NCBI RefSeq assembly: GCF_006151805.1
Contig: NZ_VDDA01000003.1
Span: 1 to 64,000 of the forward strand
Direction of reading: 5' to 3'
Length of the DNA: 64,000 bases
DNA from: Methylobacterium terricola
GTDB taxonomy: Bacteria; Pseudomonadota; Alphaproteobacteria; Rhizobiales; Beijerinckiaceae
The notes under the pieces were generated by a model. The model made no database searches. It worked only from the letters and a program-made list of their open reading frames with translations, and had not been told where the DNA came from. Positions within the stretch are counted from its first letter, which is position 1; each line of letters starts with the position of its first letter. The position numbers were made by a program, and so were the translations under genes. Of this stretch, positions 8,543-19,563 are shown in pieces.

Positions 8543-9592
8543 TCAGGTGAAGCTCGGCTCGCCGGCCATCGGGGCGAAGTGGGCCTCGATGGCCTCGGGC
8601 TTCACCGCCTCCAGGGTGGCGGGCTGCCAGTCCGGCTTGCCGTCGCGGTCGATCAGCACCGAGCGTACACCCTCGTAGAAGTCGTGCCCGCGCAGGATCC
8701 GGCACAGGATGCGGTATTCGAGCCGCATCGCCTCCGGGAAGGACAGGGCGGCACCGCGGCGCATCTGGGCCAGCGCCAGGACGAGGCTGGTGGGCGAGCG
8801 GGTGCGGATCGTCGCGGCGGTCTTCGTCGCGAAGTCGGAGCCGTCGGCATCGAGGCGCGCCAGCACCTCCGGCACGCTGTCGGCCGAGAAGCAGGCCTCG
8901 ATCACCGCCCGCTCGGCGTGAAGCGGGCCGGGGGCCGCCTCGCCCGCACCGATCGCCGCGTCGACCGGTCCGCCCTCGGCGAGCGCGTCGCGGATCGCCG
9001 GGAAGCGCGACACGGGGGCCGCATGGGTGGCGAGGCCGAAGGCGAGGACGTCGCCCTGCCCCATCCGTTCGCCGGTGAGCGCCAGATAGGTGCCGGCGAA
9101 GCCCGGCAGCCGCGGCAGGGCGTAGGTGGCGCCGACATCGGGGAAGAAGCCGATGCCGGTCTCCGGCATGGCGAAGGTCGTGCGCTCCGCCACGACCCGG
9201 TGCGAGCCGTGCAGCGACACCCCGACGCCGCCGCCCATCACGATGCCGTCGATCAGCGCGATGTAGGGCTTGGGGTAGCGCTGGATCAGCGCGTTGAGCT
9301 CGTATTCCTCGCGGAAGAAGGTCTCGGCCTGCTCGTACAGCCCCGCCCTCCCCTCCTCGTGGATGCGGCGGATGTCGCCACCGGCGCAGAAGGCGCGCTC
9401 GCCGGCGCCCTGCACCACCACCCGGGTCACCGCCGGATCGGCCGCCCAGTCGTCGAGGGCCCGGCGGAGCGCCCGCACCATCTCGAGGTTGAGCGCGTTG
9501 AGCGCCTTCGGCCGGTTGAGGGTGACGAGCCCGGCCGCACCCCGCCGCTCGCACAGAACCGTGCCGTCCGCCGTCACGCTCGCGTCGCTCAT
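8543..9592 (-). CDS. 3-hydroxyisobutyryl-CoA hydrolase (enoyl-CoA hydratase/isomerase family)
   Basis: A 349-residue crotonase-fold thioesterase. In valine catabolism this family hydrolyses 3-hydroxyisobutyryl-CoA to free 3-hydroxyisobutyrate. The oxyanion-hole segment is RAFCAGGDIRRIHEEG (about residues 65-80). The second is GIVMGGGVGVSLHGSHRV, and MPETGIGFFPDVGATY contains the Glu/Asp pair typical of the hydrolase rather than plain hydratases. Its length (about 350, not 260) also fits HIBCH. A GGGAGG ribosome site precedes ATG 9592. No other valine-pathway gene is adjacent. Confidence 0.88.
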   Translation of the reverse strand: MSDASVTADGTVLCERRGAAGLVTLNRPKALNALNLEMVRALRRALDDWAADPAVTRVVVQGAGERAFCAGGDIRRIHEEGRAGLYEQAETFFREEYELNALIQRYPKPYIALIDGIVMGGGVGVSLHGSHRVVAERTTFAMPETGIGFFPDVGATYALPRLPGFAGTYLALTGERMGQGDVLAFGLATHAAPVSRFPAIRDALAEGGPVDAAIGAGEAAPGPLHAERAVIEACFSADSVPEVLARLDADGSDFATKTAATIRTRSPTSLVLALAQMRRGAALSFPEAMRLEYRILCRILRGHDFYEGVRSVLIDRDGKPDWQPATLEAVKPEAIEAHFAPMAGEPSFT

Positions 9593-9621
9593 GATGCCGC
9601 CTCCCGGTTAAGGGCGGTTAA

Positions 9622-11261
<1,640 letters not shown>

Positions 11262-11396
11262 CGCAGGGCGTTGCAGGCGCGCAGCAGCGCCGCATGGTGA
11301 AACCTGCCTACATCATTGGTCTCGCATCATCCGCCGGCCCGGTGACCATTGCGGCGAATGATGCTGAGAGTGCCGCAAGCCCCGGAGGTCCCGCGC

Positions 11397-12638
11397 GTGA
11401 GCCAGCCCTACGCCATCACCCCGGACGACGTGGTCCGGGCCTCGCACACGATCCGCGGCCACGTGCTGCGCACGCCTCTGGTGCCGGCGCCGCGCCTGTC
11501 GGAGCTGACCGGGGCGCGGGTGCTGGTCAAGCACGAGAACATGCAGGCGACCGGCGCCTTCAAGGAGCGCGGCGCCGTCAACCGCCTGAACGCGCTCTCG
11601 GAGAGCGAGCGCCGCCGTGGCGTCGTCGCGATGTCGGCCGGCAACCACGCGCAAGCCGTGGCCTACCACGCCAAGCGCCTCGGCATCCCGGCCACCATCG
11701 TGATGCCGGCGACGACCCCGCTGGTGAAGGTCGAGAACACCCGGGCCCACGGCGCCACCGTGGTGCTGGAGGGCGAGACCCTGGTCGACTCGGCGGCCTG
11801 CGTCGACCGGCTGGTCGAGGCGCACGGCTTCGTGCTGGTCCACCCCTACGACGACCCCCTGGTGATGGCCGGCCAGGGCACCATCGCCCTCGAGATGCTG
11901 GAGGACGCCCCCGACCTCGATTGCCTGGTGGTGCCGATCGGCGGCGGCGGGCTGATGAGCGGCATCGCGGTGGGCGCGAGCCTGCGGCCGCGGGTCGAGC
12001 TCTACGGCGTCGAGGCCGCGCTCTACCCCGCCTTCCTCAACGCGATCGACGGGCAGGACAGGCCGATCGGCGGGCCGACCCTCGCCGAGGGCATCGCCGT
12101 CAAGACCATCGGCCGCTTGGCCCTGCCGATCATCCGCGACCTCGTGCGCGAGATCATCCTCGTCGACGAGCCGCAGATCGAGCGGGCGGTGCACGATTAT
12201 GCCACGCTCCAGCGCAGCCTCGCCGAGGGGGCCGGCGCCGCCGGCCTCGCCGCGCTGCTCGCCCGGCCCGATCTCTTCGCCGGCCGCACGGTCGGCCTCG
12301 TGCTCTGCGGCGGCAACATCGACGCCCGGCTGCTCGCCTCGGTGATGGTGCGCGAATTGGAGCGCGAGGACCGCATCATCTCGTTCCGGATGACCGCGAG
12401 CGACCGGCCCGGCGTGCTCGGCCGGGTGGCCGGGCGCCTCGGCGAACTCGGGGCCAACATCCTGGAGGTGTCGCATGGCCGCCTGCACCTCGACGTGCCG
12501 GCGAAAAGCGTCTCGATCGACGTGACGATCGAGACCCGCGGCCCCGGCCACACCGCCGAGATCCTGAACACCCTGCGCGACGAGGGGCTGGAGCCGCGCC
12601 GCATCGGGCCGCACGGCAACGCGGCGACGGGGGGCTGA
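11397..12638 (+). CDS. ilvA: Threonine ammonia-lyase (threonine dehydratase) with C-terminal ACT domain
   Basis: A 413-residue fold-type II PLP enzyme that deaminates threonine (or serine) to 2-oxobutyrate, the entry to isoleucine synthesis. The PLP lysine is in ATGAFKERGA (about residue 57). The phosphate-binding glycine loop is IGGGGLMSG. After about residue 330 an ACT regulatory domain follows (ISFRMTASDRPGVLGRVAG). This short form, with one ACT domain, is closer to the TdcB/YkmA-like lyases than to E. coli IlvA, so a catabolic role is also possible. GTG 11397 is chosen because CGGAGG sits nine bases upstream. Confidence 0.9.
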   Translation: MSQPYAITPDDVVRASHTIRGHVLRTPLVPAPRLSELTGARVLVKHENMQATGAFKERGAVNRLNALSESERRRGVVAMSAGNHAQAVAYHAKRLGIPATIVMPATTPLVKVENTRAHGATVVLEGETLVDSAACVDRLVEAHGFVLVHPYDDPLVMAGQGTIALEMLEDAPDLDCLVVPIGGGGLMSGIAVGASLRPRVELYGVEAALYPAFLNAIDGQDRPIGGPTLAEGIAVKTIGRLALPIIRDLVREIILVDEPQIERAVHDYATLQRSLAEGAGAAGLAALLARPDLFAGRTVGLVLCGGNIDARLLASVMVRELEREDRIISFRMTASDRPGVLGRVAGRLGELGANILEVSHGRLHLDVPAKSVSIDVTIETRGPGHTAEILNTLRDEGLEPRRIGPHGNAATGG

Positions 12639-12656
12639 CCCCGCCGCCGGACGCGG

Positions 12657-13628
12657 TCAGCGCGACTGCTCCCGCGTCACCAGGGTGCGGCCGGGCGCCG
12701 CCTCCTGCTTGTCCTGGTAGAGCGGGATCACGGCCCTGAGCCAGGCCCGGGTATCGAGGCCGCCGTAATTGCGTTCGATCACGTCGCGGGTGACGAAGGC
12801 CTGGAGGTTCACCGGGCCGAAATTGTACCCGACCAGCCCCCCGACCGCGACCTGCCCCTGCGAGCGGTAGCCGGCGACACCGGTCGGCAGATCCGTGGAG
12901 GCGAAGGCGACCGCGCCGACCTGCCACTTGCCGAACTTCTTCGTCGCGGTGAAGTCGAGGTTCATGTAGTCGGGATAGGTCGCGACACCCGGCGGCGGCC
13001 GGTCGCCGAGGAAGTGGCCGTAGAACAGGTGGCCGGTCACGTTCCAGTCGTTGCCGACGTAGCTCAGCGCGAAGCGGTGGGTCAGCGACGGGACTTGCGT
13101 CGTGAAGCCGGTCCGGCTCGGGAGATAGCCGCCGAGCAGGTAGCTGAAGCCGACATCGCCGCCGAGGTCCCAGGCAAGCTGGCCGGCGAGCAACGGCTGG
13201 CCGAACCCGCTCTGCCACTCCCTGTTCTGCGGGCCGACCGCCGAGTACGGAACACCGGCGAAGAGCTGCACCCGTGCGCCGAGCAGATCCCAGGGCGTCG
13301 ACCAGGCCAGCGTCGCGGTGTTGACGTTGAGGGGCAGCACGCCGGCGGCGGTGTCGCGGACGCCGAAATTCGAGGCGGTGATGAGATAGAGGCCGTGCGG
13401 GATCTGCGCGCCGACCGGAAGGCCGACGGACTGCCCGGGCTGCGCGGCGGATCCCGCGCGGGCCGGGGAGGCGCCGGGAACAGATGCCGCTGCGGCGAGA
13501 CAGGCCGCCGCGAGGCTGCGCCAACGGCCCTCGTAGCGGGCGCCGGCCCCGTGACGCGGTCCGGCAAGCACGACGCTCCGCCATGCCTGGCGACCCCGTC
13601 GCCGGGCCTTCCTGTGTGGCATCCCCAT
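12657..13628 (-). CDS. SphA/MetA-type outer-membrane beta-barrel protein
   Basis: A 323-residue exported protein. A basic leader with a hydrophobic stretch ending PARAGS (signal peptide cleavage near residue 58) is followed by alternating amphipathic strands rich in Tyr, Trp, Gly and Phe. This agrees with the Phenol_MetA_deg / SphA outer-membrane family (IPHGLYLITASNF, VNTATLAWSTPWDLLGARVQLFAGVPY). Members are thought to take up hydrophobic compounds. ATG 13628 with an adjacent G-rich ribosome site is preferred; upstream in-frame sequence reads as non-coding. It converges on ilvA (18-base gap). Confidence 0.7.
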   Translation of the reverse strand: MGMPHRKARRRGRQAWRSVVLAGPRHGAGARYEGRWRSLAAACLAAAASVPGASPARAGSAAQPGQSVGLPVGAQIPHGLYLITASNFGVRDTAAGVLPLNVNTATLAWSTPWDLLGARVQLFAGVPYSAVGPQNREWQSGFGQPLLAGQLAWDLGGDVGFSYLLGGYLPSRTGFTTQVPSLTHRFALSYVGNDWNVTGHLFYGHFLGDRPPPGVATYPDYMNLDFTATKKFGKWQVGAVAFASTDLPTGVAGYRSQGQVAVGGLVGYNFGPVNLQAFVTRDVIERNYGGLDTRAWLRAVIPLYQDKQEAAPGRTLVTREQSR

Positions 13629-14062
13629 GCCATCCCCCCCGTTCTTGTTGGTGTCGTCTGGCGTGTTCGCCGCCGATCGTTGGTCGTCGGTACTGGGTTG
13701 TCTTTCGTGCTGGATTTTGATCGTCGTCACGGCTCCGTTCCCGCAAATGGATCCGGGCTCATGCCGAACCGTCGACGTTGATCTTTTTGCGCGGTACGGA
13801 TGAAGATCGACGGTACGACTTAAGATGTGGCGCGATTCCGCCTGCTCCATCGCGCGTGGCAGAGCGCGATCCCTCTCGGGCGGGCCCAGGTGTTATGTAC
13901 GGCGAGGACAGGCCAGGACCGGCGCCTGTCCGCTCGAGGGCGCGAAGACATCCGGGAGACGCGCGGAGACGGATTTTCCCTGCTCCCCGCGGGACATCGG
14001 GCTCGCCCGATCTCACCCGTCGCTTGCGGGTCCCAGACACGCCCGGACCGGGGCGCTCCCCG
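13629..14062. other. Intergenic region, no gene recognised
   Basis: About 430 bases between the outer-membrane protein gene and the small exported protein. All open frames here are GC-bias frames with Arg/Pro-rich translations. No tRNA, repeat or clear promoter was recognised, although the upstream region of the outer-membrane gene must contain one. Confidence 0.5.
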
Positions 14063-14350
14063 TCAGCGGCGGCCCGGCTGCGCCGCCCAGGTCGGTACGC
14101 CGGCCCCGCGCGGCAGAAGCCGCGTCGCCGGATCGGTCATCATCGGCGCACCGAGCAGTTGTCCCGAGCCGCGCCGCTGCGAGTGAGCCGAGCGCGGGTC
14201 GTGATACGGGTCGCTGACATAGCTGCTCATATGTCCGCCGCCGGCCGGCATGCGTCCCTCGCCGCCGCCATCGGCCCGGGCGGCGCCCGCCGCGAGCACG
14301 GGCAGCGCCAGGGCGGCGGCGGCGATCGAAGTCAGAGAGCGCGTCATCAT
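14063..14350 (-). CDS. Small exported protein, function unknown
   Basis: A 95-residue protein with a good Sec signal peptide (basic MMTRS start, Ala/Leu core, cleavage at ARADG near residue 26). The mature part is short, Gly/Ser/His-rich and without predicted helices or cysteines (GGGHMSSYVSDPYHDPRSAHS). It is the only open frame here with a signal peptide and codon use like its neighbours. No family is recognised. Confidence 0.55.
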   Translation of the reverse strand: MMTRSLTSIAAAALALPVLAAGAARADGGGEGRMPAGGGHMSSYVSDPYHDPRSAHSQRRGSGQLLGAPMMTDPATRLLPRGAGVPTWAAQPGRR

Positions 14351-14725
14351 GGGTTTGTCCTCGATCTGCGGCGGGGATCCCGTACGGCGGGCCCCGGCGA
14401 TTTCCTTGGCGCGACCATGAGGAAGAGCAGATCATTTCGATGTGCGCTGCCGCACCCATAGTATATTACATTTTAATCCAAGGATATTCTCCGCAATGTG
14501 CGTTGGGGCACCGGGCGCATCGTAGTGTCGATGGATGCGGGATGACGCAGATGCGAGACGGCGACGCGCCGCGGCAACACTCCGCCCGACTGCCCGAGCG
14601 CCGATGCCGAGCGGCACGGTCACGCACCGCCTCACCACGAAAACCTCGTGTGCCCCCCGGCACCCTTGAGACGGCCGAGCCCCACGCCCACCTTATCGGC
14701 TGGGTGACGTGGCGGAGACGAGACG
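14351..14725. other. Intergenic region with AT-rich patch
   Basis: About 375 bases between two divergent small genes. It contains a short AT-rich patch (14458-14490) that probably carries promoters, but no hexamer pair stands out. No coding region or RNA was recognised. Confidence 0.45.
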
Positions 14726-15259
14726 ATGGCGAATTCCTGGCAAGGCGGGCCCTATGGCGGCTCCTATGGCGGTCCTCCGCCGGGCAATCCCTACCAGCAG
14801 GGCTTCGCGCCCGCGCCGGGCTGGGGCGGGCCGCCGGTGCTGGTGGCGCACGGCTCGCTGAGCCGGCGCTTCATCGCCTACCTGCTCGACATCGTGTTCA
14901 TCTTCGGCTTCAGCTGCCTGCTGTGGCTGGCGATCTCGCTCCTGGGCGTCATCACCTTCGGGGTCGGCTGGGTTCTGTATGCGATCCTGCCGGCGAGCGG
15001 GATCCTCTACAGCGCGATCACGGTCGGCGGGCCGCGCCAGAGCACGATCGGGATGCGGATGCTGGGTCTGCGGGCGGTGCGGGCGACGACCGGCGGGCCG
15101 GTGGACTGGATTACCGCCGGCGTGCACGCGCTGCTGTTCTATCTCGCGCTCTCGACCTTCCTGCTCTGGCTCCTCGACATCGGCATCGGCGTGCTGCGAT
15201 CCGACCGGCGGATGGGTCACGACCTCGTCATCGACCTTGCGGTGGTGCGCGACGCGTGA
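14726..15259 (+). CDS. RDD-family integral membrane protein
   Basis: A 177-residue protein. The first 40 residues are Gly/Pro/Tyr-rich and cytoplasmic (QGGPYGGSYGGPPPG). The RDD domain follows: SLSRRFIAYLLDIVFIFGF with the conserved Arg and Asp, a second helix pair, and the conserved STIGMRMLGLRAVR segment, ending with a D-R-R-MGHDLVIDLAVVR motif. Three to four membrane helices are expected. RDD proteins are poorly characterised, with some linked to ion or metabolite transport. It is followed by the leucyltransferase gene after 146 bases. Confidence 0.85.
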   Translation: MANSWQGGPYGGSYGGPPPGNPYQQGFAPAPGWGGPPVLVAHGSLSRRFIAYLLDIVFIFGFSCLLWLAISLLGVITFGVGWVLYAILPASGILYSAITVGGPRQSTIGMRMLGLRAVRATTGGPVDWITAGVHALLFYLALSTFLLWLLDIGIGVLRSDRRMGHDLVIDLAVVRDA

Positions 15260-15405
15260 GGCTGCAACCTTCGGCGCCCTGCCGCGCTTAAAACGGCAGG
15301 AAATCGCACCGGCGCGGCGCTCCCCTGTTGAGGCGCGCCGCGCCGGTGCTATCCTGCCCTCACCGGCGCCTCGCGCCGGCCCTTTGCCTGCGAGCACGAC
15401 GAAGC

Positions 15406-16158
15406 GTGACCAGCCATCCGCGGGATGCACCGCAGTTCTACCTCACGGCGCCCTCGCCCTGCCCCTACCTGCCGGGACAGCAGGAGCGGAAGGTCTTCAC
15501 CCACCTCGTCGGCCGGCGCGCCCGCGACCTCAACGAGATCCTGACGCAGGGCGGTTTCCGGCGCTCGCAGACCATCGCCTACCGGCCGGCCTGCGAGACC
15601 TGCCGCGCCTGCATCTCGGTGCGGGTCGTGGTGGGCGATTTCGCGCCGAGCGACAGCCAGCGCCGGGTGCTGAAACGCAACCGCGACCTCGTCGGCCAGG
15701 CCCAGGCCAACCGCCCGGCCTCGGAGCAATACGCCCTGTTCCGCCGCTACCTCGACGCCCGCCACGGCGACGGCGGCATGGTCGACATGACGGTGCTCGA
15801 CTACGCCATGATGGTCGAGGACAGCCACGTCGAGACCCATCTGGTGGTCTACCGGAGGCGCGGGCCCGACACCGCGATCAACGGCCGCGGCACCGGCGCC
15901 CCGGTCGCCGTCTGCCTCACCGACGTGCTCTCCGACGGGCTGTCGATGGTCTACTCGTTCTACGACCCGGCGGAGGCCGACCGGTCGCTCGGCACCTTCA
16001 TGATCCTCGATCACATCGAGCGCGCCCGCAGCCTCGGCCTGCCCTACCTCTACCTTGGCTACTGGGTCGAGGGGTCGCGCAAGATGCAGTACAAGGCGAA
16101 GTTCACCCCCCAGGAACGTCTGATGCCGAACGGTTGGGCACGGGTGGAGGAGGACTGA
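15406..16158 (+). CDS. bpt: Aspartate/glutamate leucyltransferase (arginyltransferase family, Bpt)
   Basis: A 250-residue aminoacyl-tRNA-protein transferase of the N-degron pathway. It adds leucine (or arginine in related enzymes) to proteins with N-terminal Asp or Glu, marking them for ClpS/ClpAP. The N-terminal cysteine region [13 protein letters not shown], the [12 protein letters not shown] segment and the C-terminal [16 protein letters not shown] signature are diagnostic. GTG 15406 gives the usual start ([17 protein letters not shown]). The upstream in-frame ATG at 15328 adds Arg-rich sequence not seen in the family. A hairpin terminator begins at the stop. Confidence 0.92.
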   Translation: MTSHPRDAPQFYLTAPSPCPYLPGQQERKVFTHLVGRRARDLNEILTQGGFRRSQTIAYRPACETCRACISVRVVVGDFAPSDSQRRVLKRNRDLVGQAQANRPASEQYALFRRYLDARHGDGGMVDMTVLDYAMMVEDSHVETHLVVYRRRGPDTAINGRGTGAPVAVCLTDVLSDGLSMVYSFYDPAEADRSLGTFMILDHIERARSLGLPYLYLGYWVEGSRKMQYKAKFTPQERLMPNGWARVEED

Positions 16159-16212
16159 GAGACCGCACGCGGCTGTCGCCGTCCGGCGACAGAGCCGGTC
16201 TCTCACCTTTTC
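16157..16212 (+). terminator. Nested hairpin terminator after bpt
   Basis: Outer arms GAGAGACCG (16157-16165) and CGGTCTCTC (16196-16204) enclose an inner hairpin CTGTCGCC-GTCC-GGCGACAG. The outer stem is followed by ACCTTTTCG. The stem starts inside the bpt stop codon. It looks like an intrinsic terminator with a modest T-run. Confidence 0.6.
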
Positions 16213-16573
16213 GCGTCTGTCACGCAGACCCGCGAGCCTTGCCGGCGGCATCCGGCCCTGCCCGAAAAGCGGCCGCGCAACGCCGCCGGCGCGGGGGGAG
16301 ACGCGGAGATGGCCAGGGATTTCAGGCGCCAGCTTCGGACGGGCGCGGCGGCACGATCCTGGCGGCCGCGCAGGGCGTGACGAGGCTCACGGTCTATCGG
16401 TGACGTCAGTTCGCCCCTGCTGCTCGGCCTGACCCAGAGGGTCGCGACCGTGCTGCGGTTCTGGCGATACCGGCATCGGCCGCCACGGTCTCCAGGTATA
16501 TGGTGGCCGCGCCAGATCCCGAAGCCACTTCGATCGTCACGCATCGATCGAGGTGGCCGCGTCTGATCGTGAG
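16213..16573. other. Intergenic region upstream edge of the AT-rich island
   Basis: About 360 bases where composition falls from the GC-rich background to the AT-rich island that follows. No gene, tRNA or clear attachment repeat was recognised. Confidence 0.4.
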
Positions 16574-17092
16574 CTATATGAATATCCTGAATGCCATCGC
16601 GAGCAGCATATACGCCGCCCAGACGATAAATTCGAAGATTTTTTGGCTCGGCACGGATTGGAAGAGCACTGGCCTTGCCGCGGATTGTTTTACCTCAATC
16701 AAAATGTCTTTGAGCACTTTCTCCAATGTCGCGCTCGGGTCCGAATAATCACGGAGTATTGCGGCTTCGGCCTCGCCTTGCAGTGAGGAACTCCTGATCG
16801 TATGGTACAGCAGCACAATCCAAAACATCCACGCCAGCAGAATGAACGTCGAGAACACTCCGACGACGTGGGACGGATCGATGGACCATATGACGACCGA
16901 ATACACCAAAGCGATGACCGCCATGCCCGCAGACGATGCGTAATTGAGCGCGGTCCATGCCCGTCCATAATTGTCAATTCTATCTAGGATGATTTTTTCG
17001 ACAGTCGATGCGGAGTATATTTTATCGTAACCGCCCTCCGATAATTGATCTTGATCTAATTTTTGTCTAATAGGGTCATCATTGCTAGTCAT
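16574..17092 (-). CDS. Small membrane protein of an AT-rich GTPase island, function unknown
   Basis: A 172-residue protein. It has a polar N-terminus, two adjacent membrane helices (roughly WTALNYASSAGMAVIALVYS and VVGVFSTFILLAWMFWIVLL), a charged stretch of about 50 residues (LQGEAEAAILRDYSDPSATL) and a final C-terminal membrane helix (FEFIVWAAYMLLAMAFRIFI). It starts at ATG 17092 with an AAGGGGG ribosome site and overlaps the end of the upstream GTPase gene by 8 bases, so the two are coupled. Codon use is much more AT-rich than its neighbours. The two-helix plus cytoplasmic-helix plan loosely recalls SLATT-type effectors, but I cannot assign a family. Confidence 0.7.
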   Translation of the reverse strand: MTSNDDPIRQKLDQDQLSEGGYDKIYSASTVEKIILDRIDNYGRAWTALNYASSAGMAVIALVYSVVIWSIDPSHVVGVFSTFILLAWMFWIVLLYHTIRSSSLQGEAEAAILRDYSDPSATLEKVLKDILIEVKQSAARPVLFQSVPSQKIFEFIVWAAYMLLAMAFRIFI

Positions 17093-17882
17093 TGATCGCA
17101 CCCCCTTGGCTAAGGCATTGAAACATGAATTCCAAGGCGAGCAGATGCTCGGAATCTTCGCCGGACGGAAGTTTTTTCCCTTTCAAAAGCGCCGTGCGAA
17201 ATACATCAATGTTTGTTTCACCAACACCCAGTTTCGGATGGAGCGCAACAAAGTAAGGCAGTATACTATTTTTAAAGTATTTGACCTTTGATTCCATGGT
17301 CGCGGCATCGATTTTATCGCATTTGTTGAGCAGTATCGCAACACCGCAGAGCTTGCTTTTTGCAGTGGAGGCGTGAGGTATTATTTCTTCGATTCTCACG
17401 CCCAGCATGCGCGACCATCGCGCGGTATCCCCATATTTATCCAAGGCGTTTTCGTCGAACAGTCCCGCAGAGATCTGGGGCTCTTCGACAATTCGCCTGA
17501 TATCGAAGACGAAATACAGAAAGGCGGGCTTCTGATCCTTGATATCCTTGGCGATCGGTTTTGCGTCAAAAAACCCGCGGCTATCTCTGATCCAAAATGT
17601 TATATTGCTAAACAGCTTGGTGCCGTTATGAAAAGAAATACTGGCCAGCCTGCTGCTGAAATCCTGCGTTTCCTCCATCTGCCTGGCGTGGGGCGGCAGC
17701 AAGCCCGTCAAAAGGTAATCGCGAAAGGAGGTCTTGCCGGACGAGTTTTGGCCCGCAATCAATATCGTGTGCGAAAAATATCTTTTTATCCATCTGATGC
17801 CGAACGATATCGACGTCGACGTTATCTTCATTGCCTCCCCTACGCCCGATTTCATCAAGGTTGCACTCAAGGCATCAGCCAT
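17085..17882 (-). CDS. P-loop GTPase-like protein in AT-rich island, function unknown
   Basis: A 265-residue protein with the ordered motifs of a small GTPase. G1/P-loop is AGQNSSGKTSF (residues 44-51). G3 is IRDSRGFF, which fits DxxG (100-103). G4 is LLNKCDKID, which fits NKxD (186-189). The flanking beta strands (HTILIAG, NITFWIRD, FLYFVFDI, GVAILLNK) fit the fold. There is no membrane segment. The start is uncertain: ATG 17882 is used, but GTG 17891 is possible. It is the first gene of a two-gene unit with the membrane protein and has AT-rich codons foreign to this chromosome. It may be a regulatory or defence GTPase; the role is unknown. Confidence 0.75.
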   Translation of the reverse strand: MADALSATLMKSGVGEAMKITSTSISFGIRWIKRYFSHTILIAGQNSSGKTSFRDYLLTGLLPPHARQMEETQDFSSRLASISFHNGTKLFSNITFWIRDSRGFFDAKPIAKDIKDQKPAFLYFVFDIRRIVEEPQISAGLFDENALDKYGDTARWSRMLGVRIEEIIPHASTAKSKLCGVAILLNKCDKIDAATMESKVKYFKNSILPYFVALHPKLGVGETNIDVFRTALLKGKKLPSGEDSEHLLALEFMFQCLSQGGAIND

Positions 17883-18244
17883 CGCAGACACACACCTTTG
17901 CTTGCTATCTCCCGCAACTTAGGAGATGTCGTTACTTGATATGTTTCTACATTGATATATTTTTAAGACAAGATTCAAAAATGGAAATCTATTTTCCAAC
18001 CCAGCCCCGTCAGGATTGATGGCGACCGCGGGCGTCGAGAGATAAGTTTTATCTCAGCAAGACTATGGCCGGAAAACCATATCATCGTGAGGCCGATGAG
18101 TGTGGGCTGCGCTCCGGCTCTCCCCAGTCGTTGCAGGAGACCCGGCGGCTGTCATTCGCCTCTGCTCCCTTCCTTGCCTTCTGGCCCCGCATCCCATAGC
18201 CGTCGCGGCATCCCAACCCCGCCCACCGCTCAGGAGCCCCGACG
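17883..18244. other. Intergenic region between the GTPase island and purB
   Basis: About 360 bases, AT-rich to about 18070 and then GC-rich. It should hold divergent promoters for the island and for purB. No perfect hexamer pair was identified and no RNA gene was seen. Confidence 0.4.
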
Positions 18245-19555
18245 ATGATCCCCCGCTACAGCCGGCCCGAGATGACGGCGATCTGGTCGCCGGAAGCGCG
18301 TTTCCGGATCTGGTTCGAGATCGAGGCCCATGCCACGACCGCGCTCGCCGAGCTCGGCGTGGTGCCGAAGGAGGCCGCCGCCAAGGTGTGGGAGAAGGGC
18401 CGCGACGCGGTGTTCGACGTCGCACGCATCGACGAGATCGAGCGCGTCACCAAGCACGACGTGATCGCGTTCCTGACCCACCTCGCCGAGATCGTCGGGC
18501 CCGAGGCGCGCTTCGTCCACCAGGGCATGACCTCGTCGGACGTGCTCGACACCTGCCTCAACGTGCAGCTCGCCCGCGCCGCCGACCTGCTCATCGCCGA
18601 CATCGACGGGCTGCTCGCCGCGCTCAAGCGCCGGGCCTTCGAGCACAAGCTCACCCCGACCATCGGCCGCTCGCACGGCATCCATGCCGAGCCGGTCACC
18701 TTCGGGCTCAAGCTCGCCCAGGCCTATGCCGAGTTCGAGCGCAATCGCGCCCGCCTCGTCGCCGCCAAGGCCGAGATCGCGACCTGCGCCATCTCGGGGG
18801 CGGTCGGCACCTTCGCCAACATCGACCCGCGGGTCGAGGAATACGTCGCCGCGCAGATGGGCCTGACCCCGGAGCCGGTCTCGACCCAGGTCATCCCGCG
18901 CGACCGCCACGCGATGTTCTTCGCGGTGCTCGGCGTCGTCGCCTCGTCGATCGAGCGGCTGGCGATCGAGGTACGCCACCTGCAGCGCACCGAGGTGCTG
19001 GAGGCGGAGGAATACTTCTCCGAGGGCCAGAAGGGCTCCTCGGCGATGCCGCACAAGCGCAACCCGGTGCTGACCGAGAACCTGACGGGCCTCGCCCGCA
19101 TGGTCCGCGCCTACGCGCTGCCGGCGATGGAGAACGTGGCGCTCTGGCACGAGCGCGACATCTCGCATTCCTCGGTCGAGCGGATGATCGGGCCGGACGC
19201 GACCGTCACCCTCGACTTCGCGCTCGCCCGCCTCACCGGCGTGATCGACAAGCTGCTGGTCTACCCCGAGCAGATGCAGCGCAACCTCGACCGGCTCGGC
19301 GGCCTCGTCCACTCGCAGCGGGTGCTGCTGGCGCTGACCCAGGCCGGCGTGTCGCGCGAGGACGCCTATCGGCTGGTCCAGCGCAACGCGATGCCGGTCT
19401 GGCGCGGCGAGGGCGATTTCCTCACCCTGCTCCAGGCCGACACGGAGGTCACCGCGGCGCTCAAGCCCGAGGCGATCGCCGAGTGCTTCGACCTCGGCTA
19501 CCACCTGAAGCACGTCGACACGATCTTCCGGCGGGTGTTCGGCGCCGCCGAGTGA
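18245..19555 (+). CDS. purB: Adenylosuccinate lyase
   Basis: A 436-residue enzyme of the fumarase/aspartase superfamily. It acts twice in purine synthesis, releasing fumarate from SAICAR and from adenylosuccinate. Diagnostic motifs are the family signature GSSAMPHKRNPV (about residue 260) with the mobile catalytic loop, the TSSDVLDTCLNVQL segment and GRSHGIHAEPVTFG. The length is standard for the short bacterial form. The ATG follows AGGAGCCCCGACG. A 24-base palindrome lies nine bases after the stop. purA, acting in the same branch, is at 46 kb. Confidence 0.97.
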   Translation: MIPRYSRPEMTAIWSPEARFRIWFEIEAHATTALAELGVVPKEAAAKVWEKGRDAVFDVARIDEIERVTKHDVIAFLTHLAEIVGPEARFVHQGMTSSDVLDTCLNVQLARAADLLIADIDGLLAALKRRAFEHKLTPTIGRSHGIHAEPVTFGLKLAQAYAEFERNRARLVAAKAEIATCAISGAVGTFANIDPRVEEYVAAQMGLTPEPVSTQVIPRDRHAMFFAVLGVVASSIERLAIEVRHLQRTEVLEAEEYFSEGQKGSSAMPHKRNPVLTENLTGLARMVRAYALPAMENVALWHERDISHSSVERMIGPDATVTLDFALARLTGVIDKLLVYPEQMQRNLDRLGGLVHSQRVLLALTQAGVSREDAYRLVQRNAMPVWRGEGDFLTLLQADTEVTAALKPEAIAECFDLGYHLKHVDTIFRRVFGAAE

Positions 19556-19563
19556 GCAGGAGA

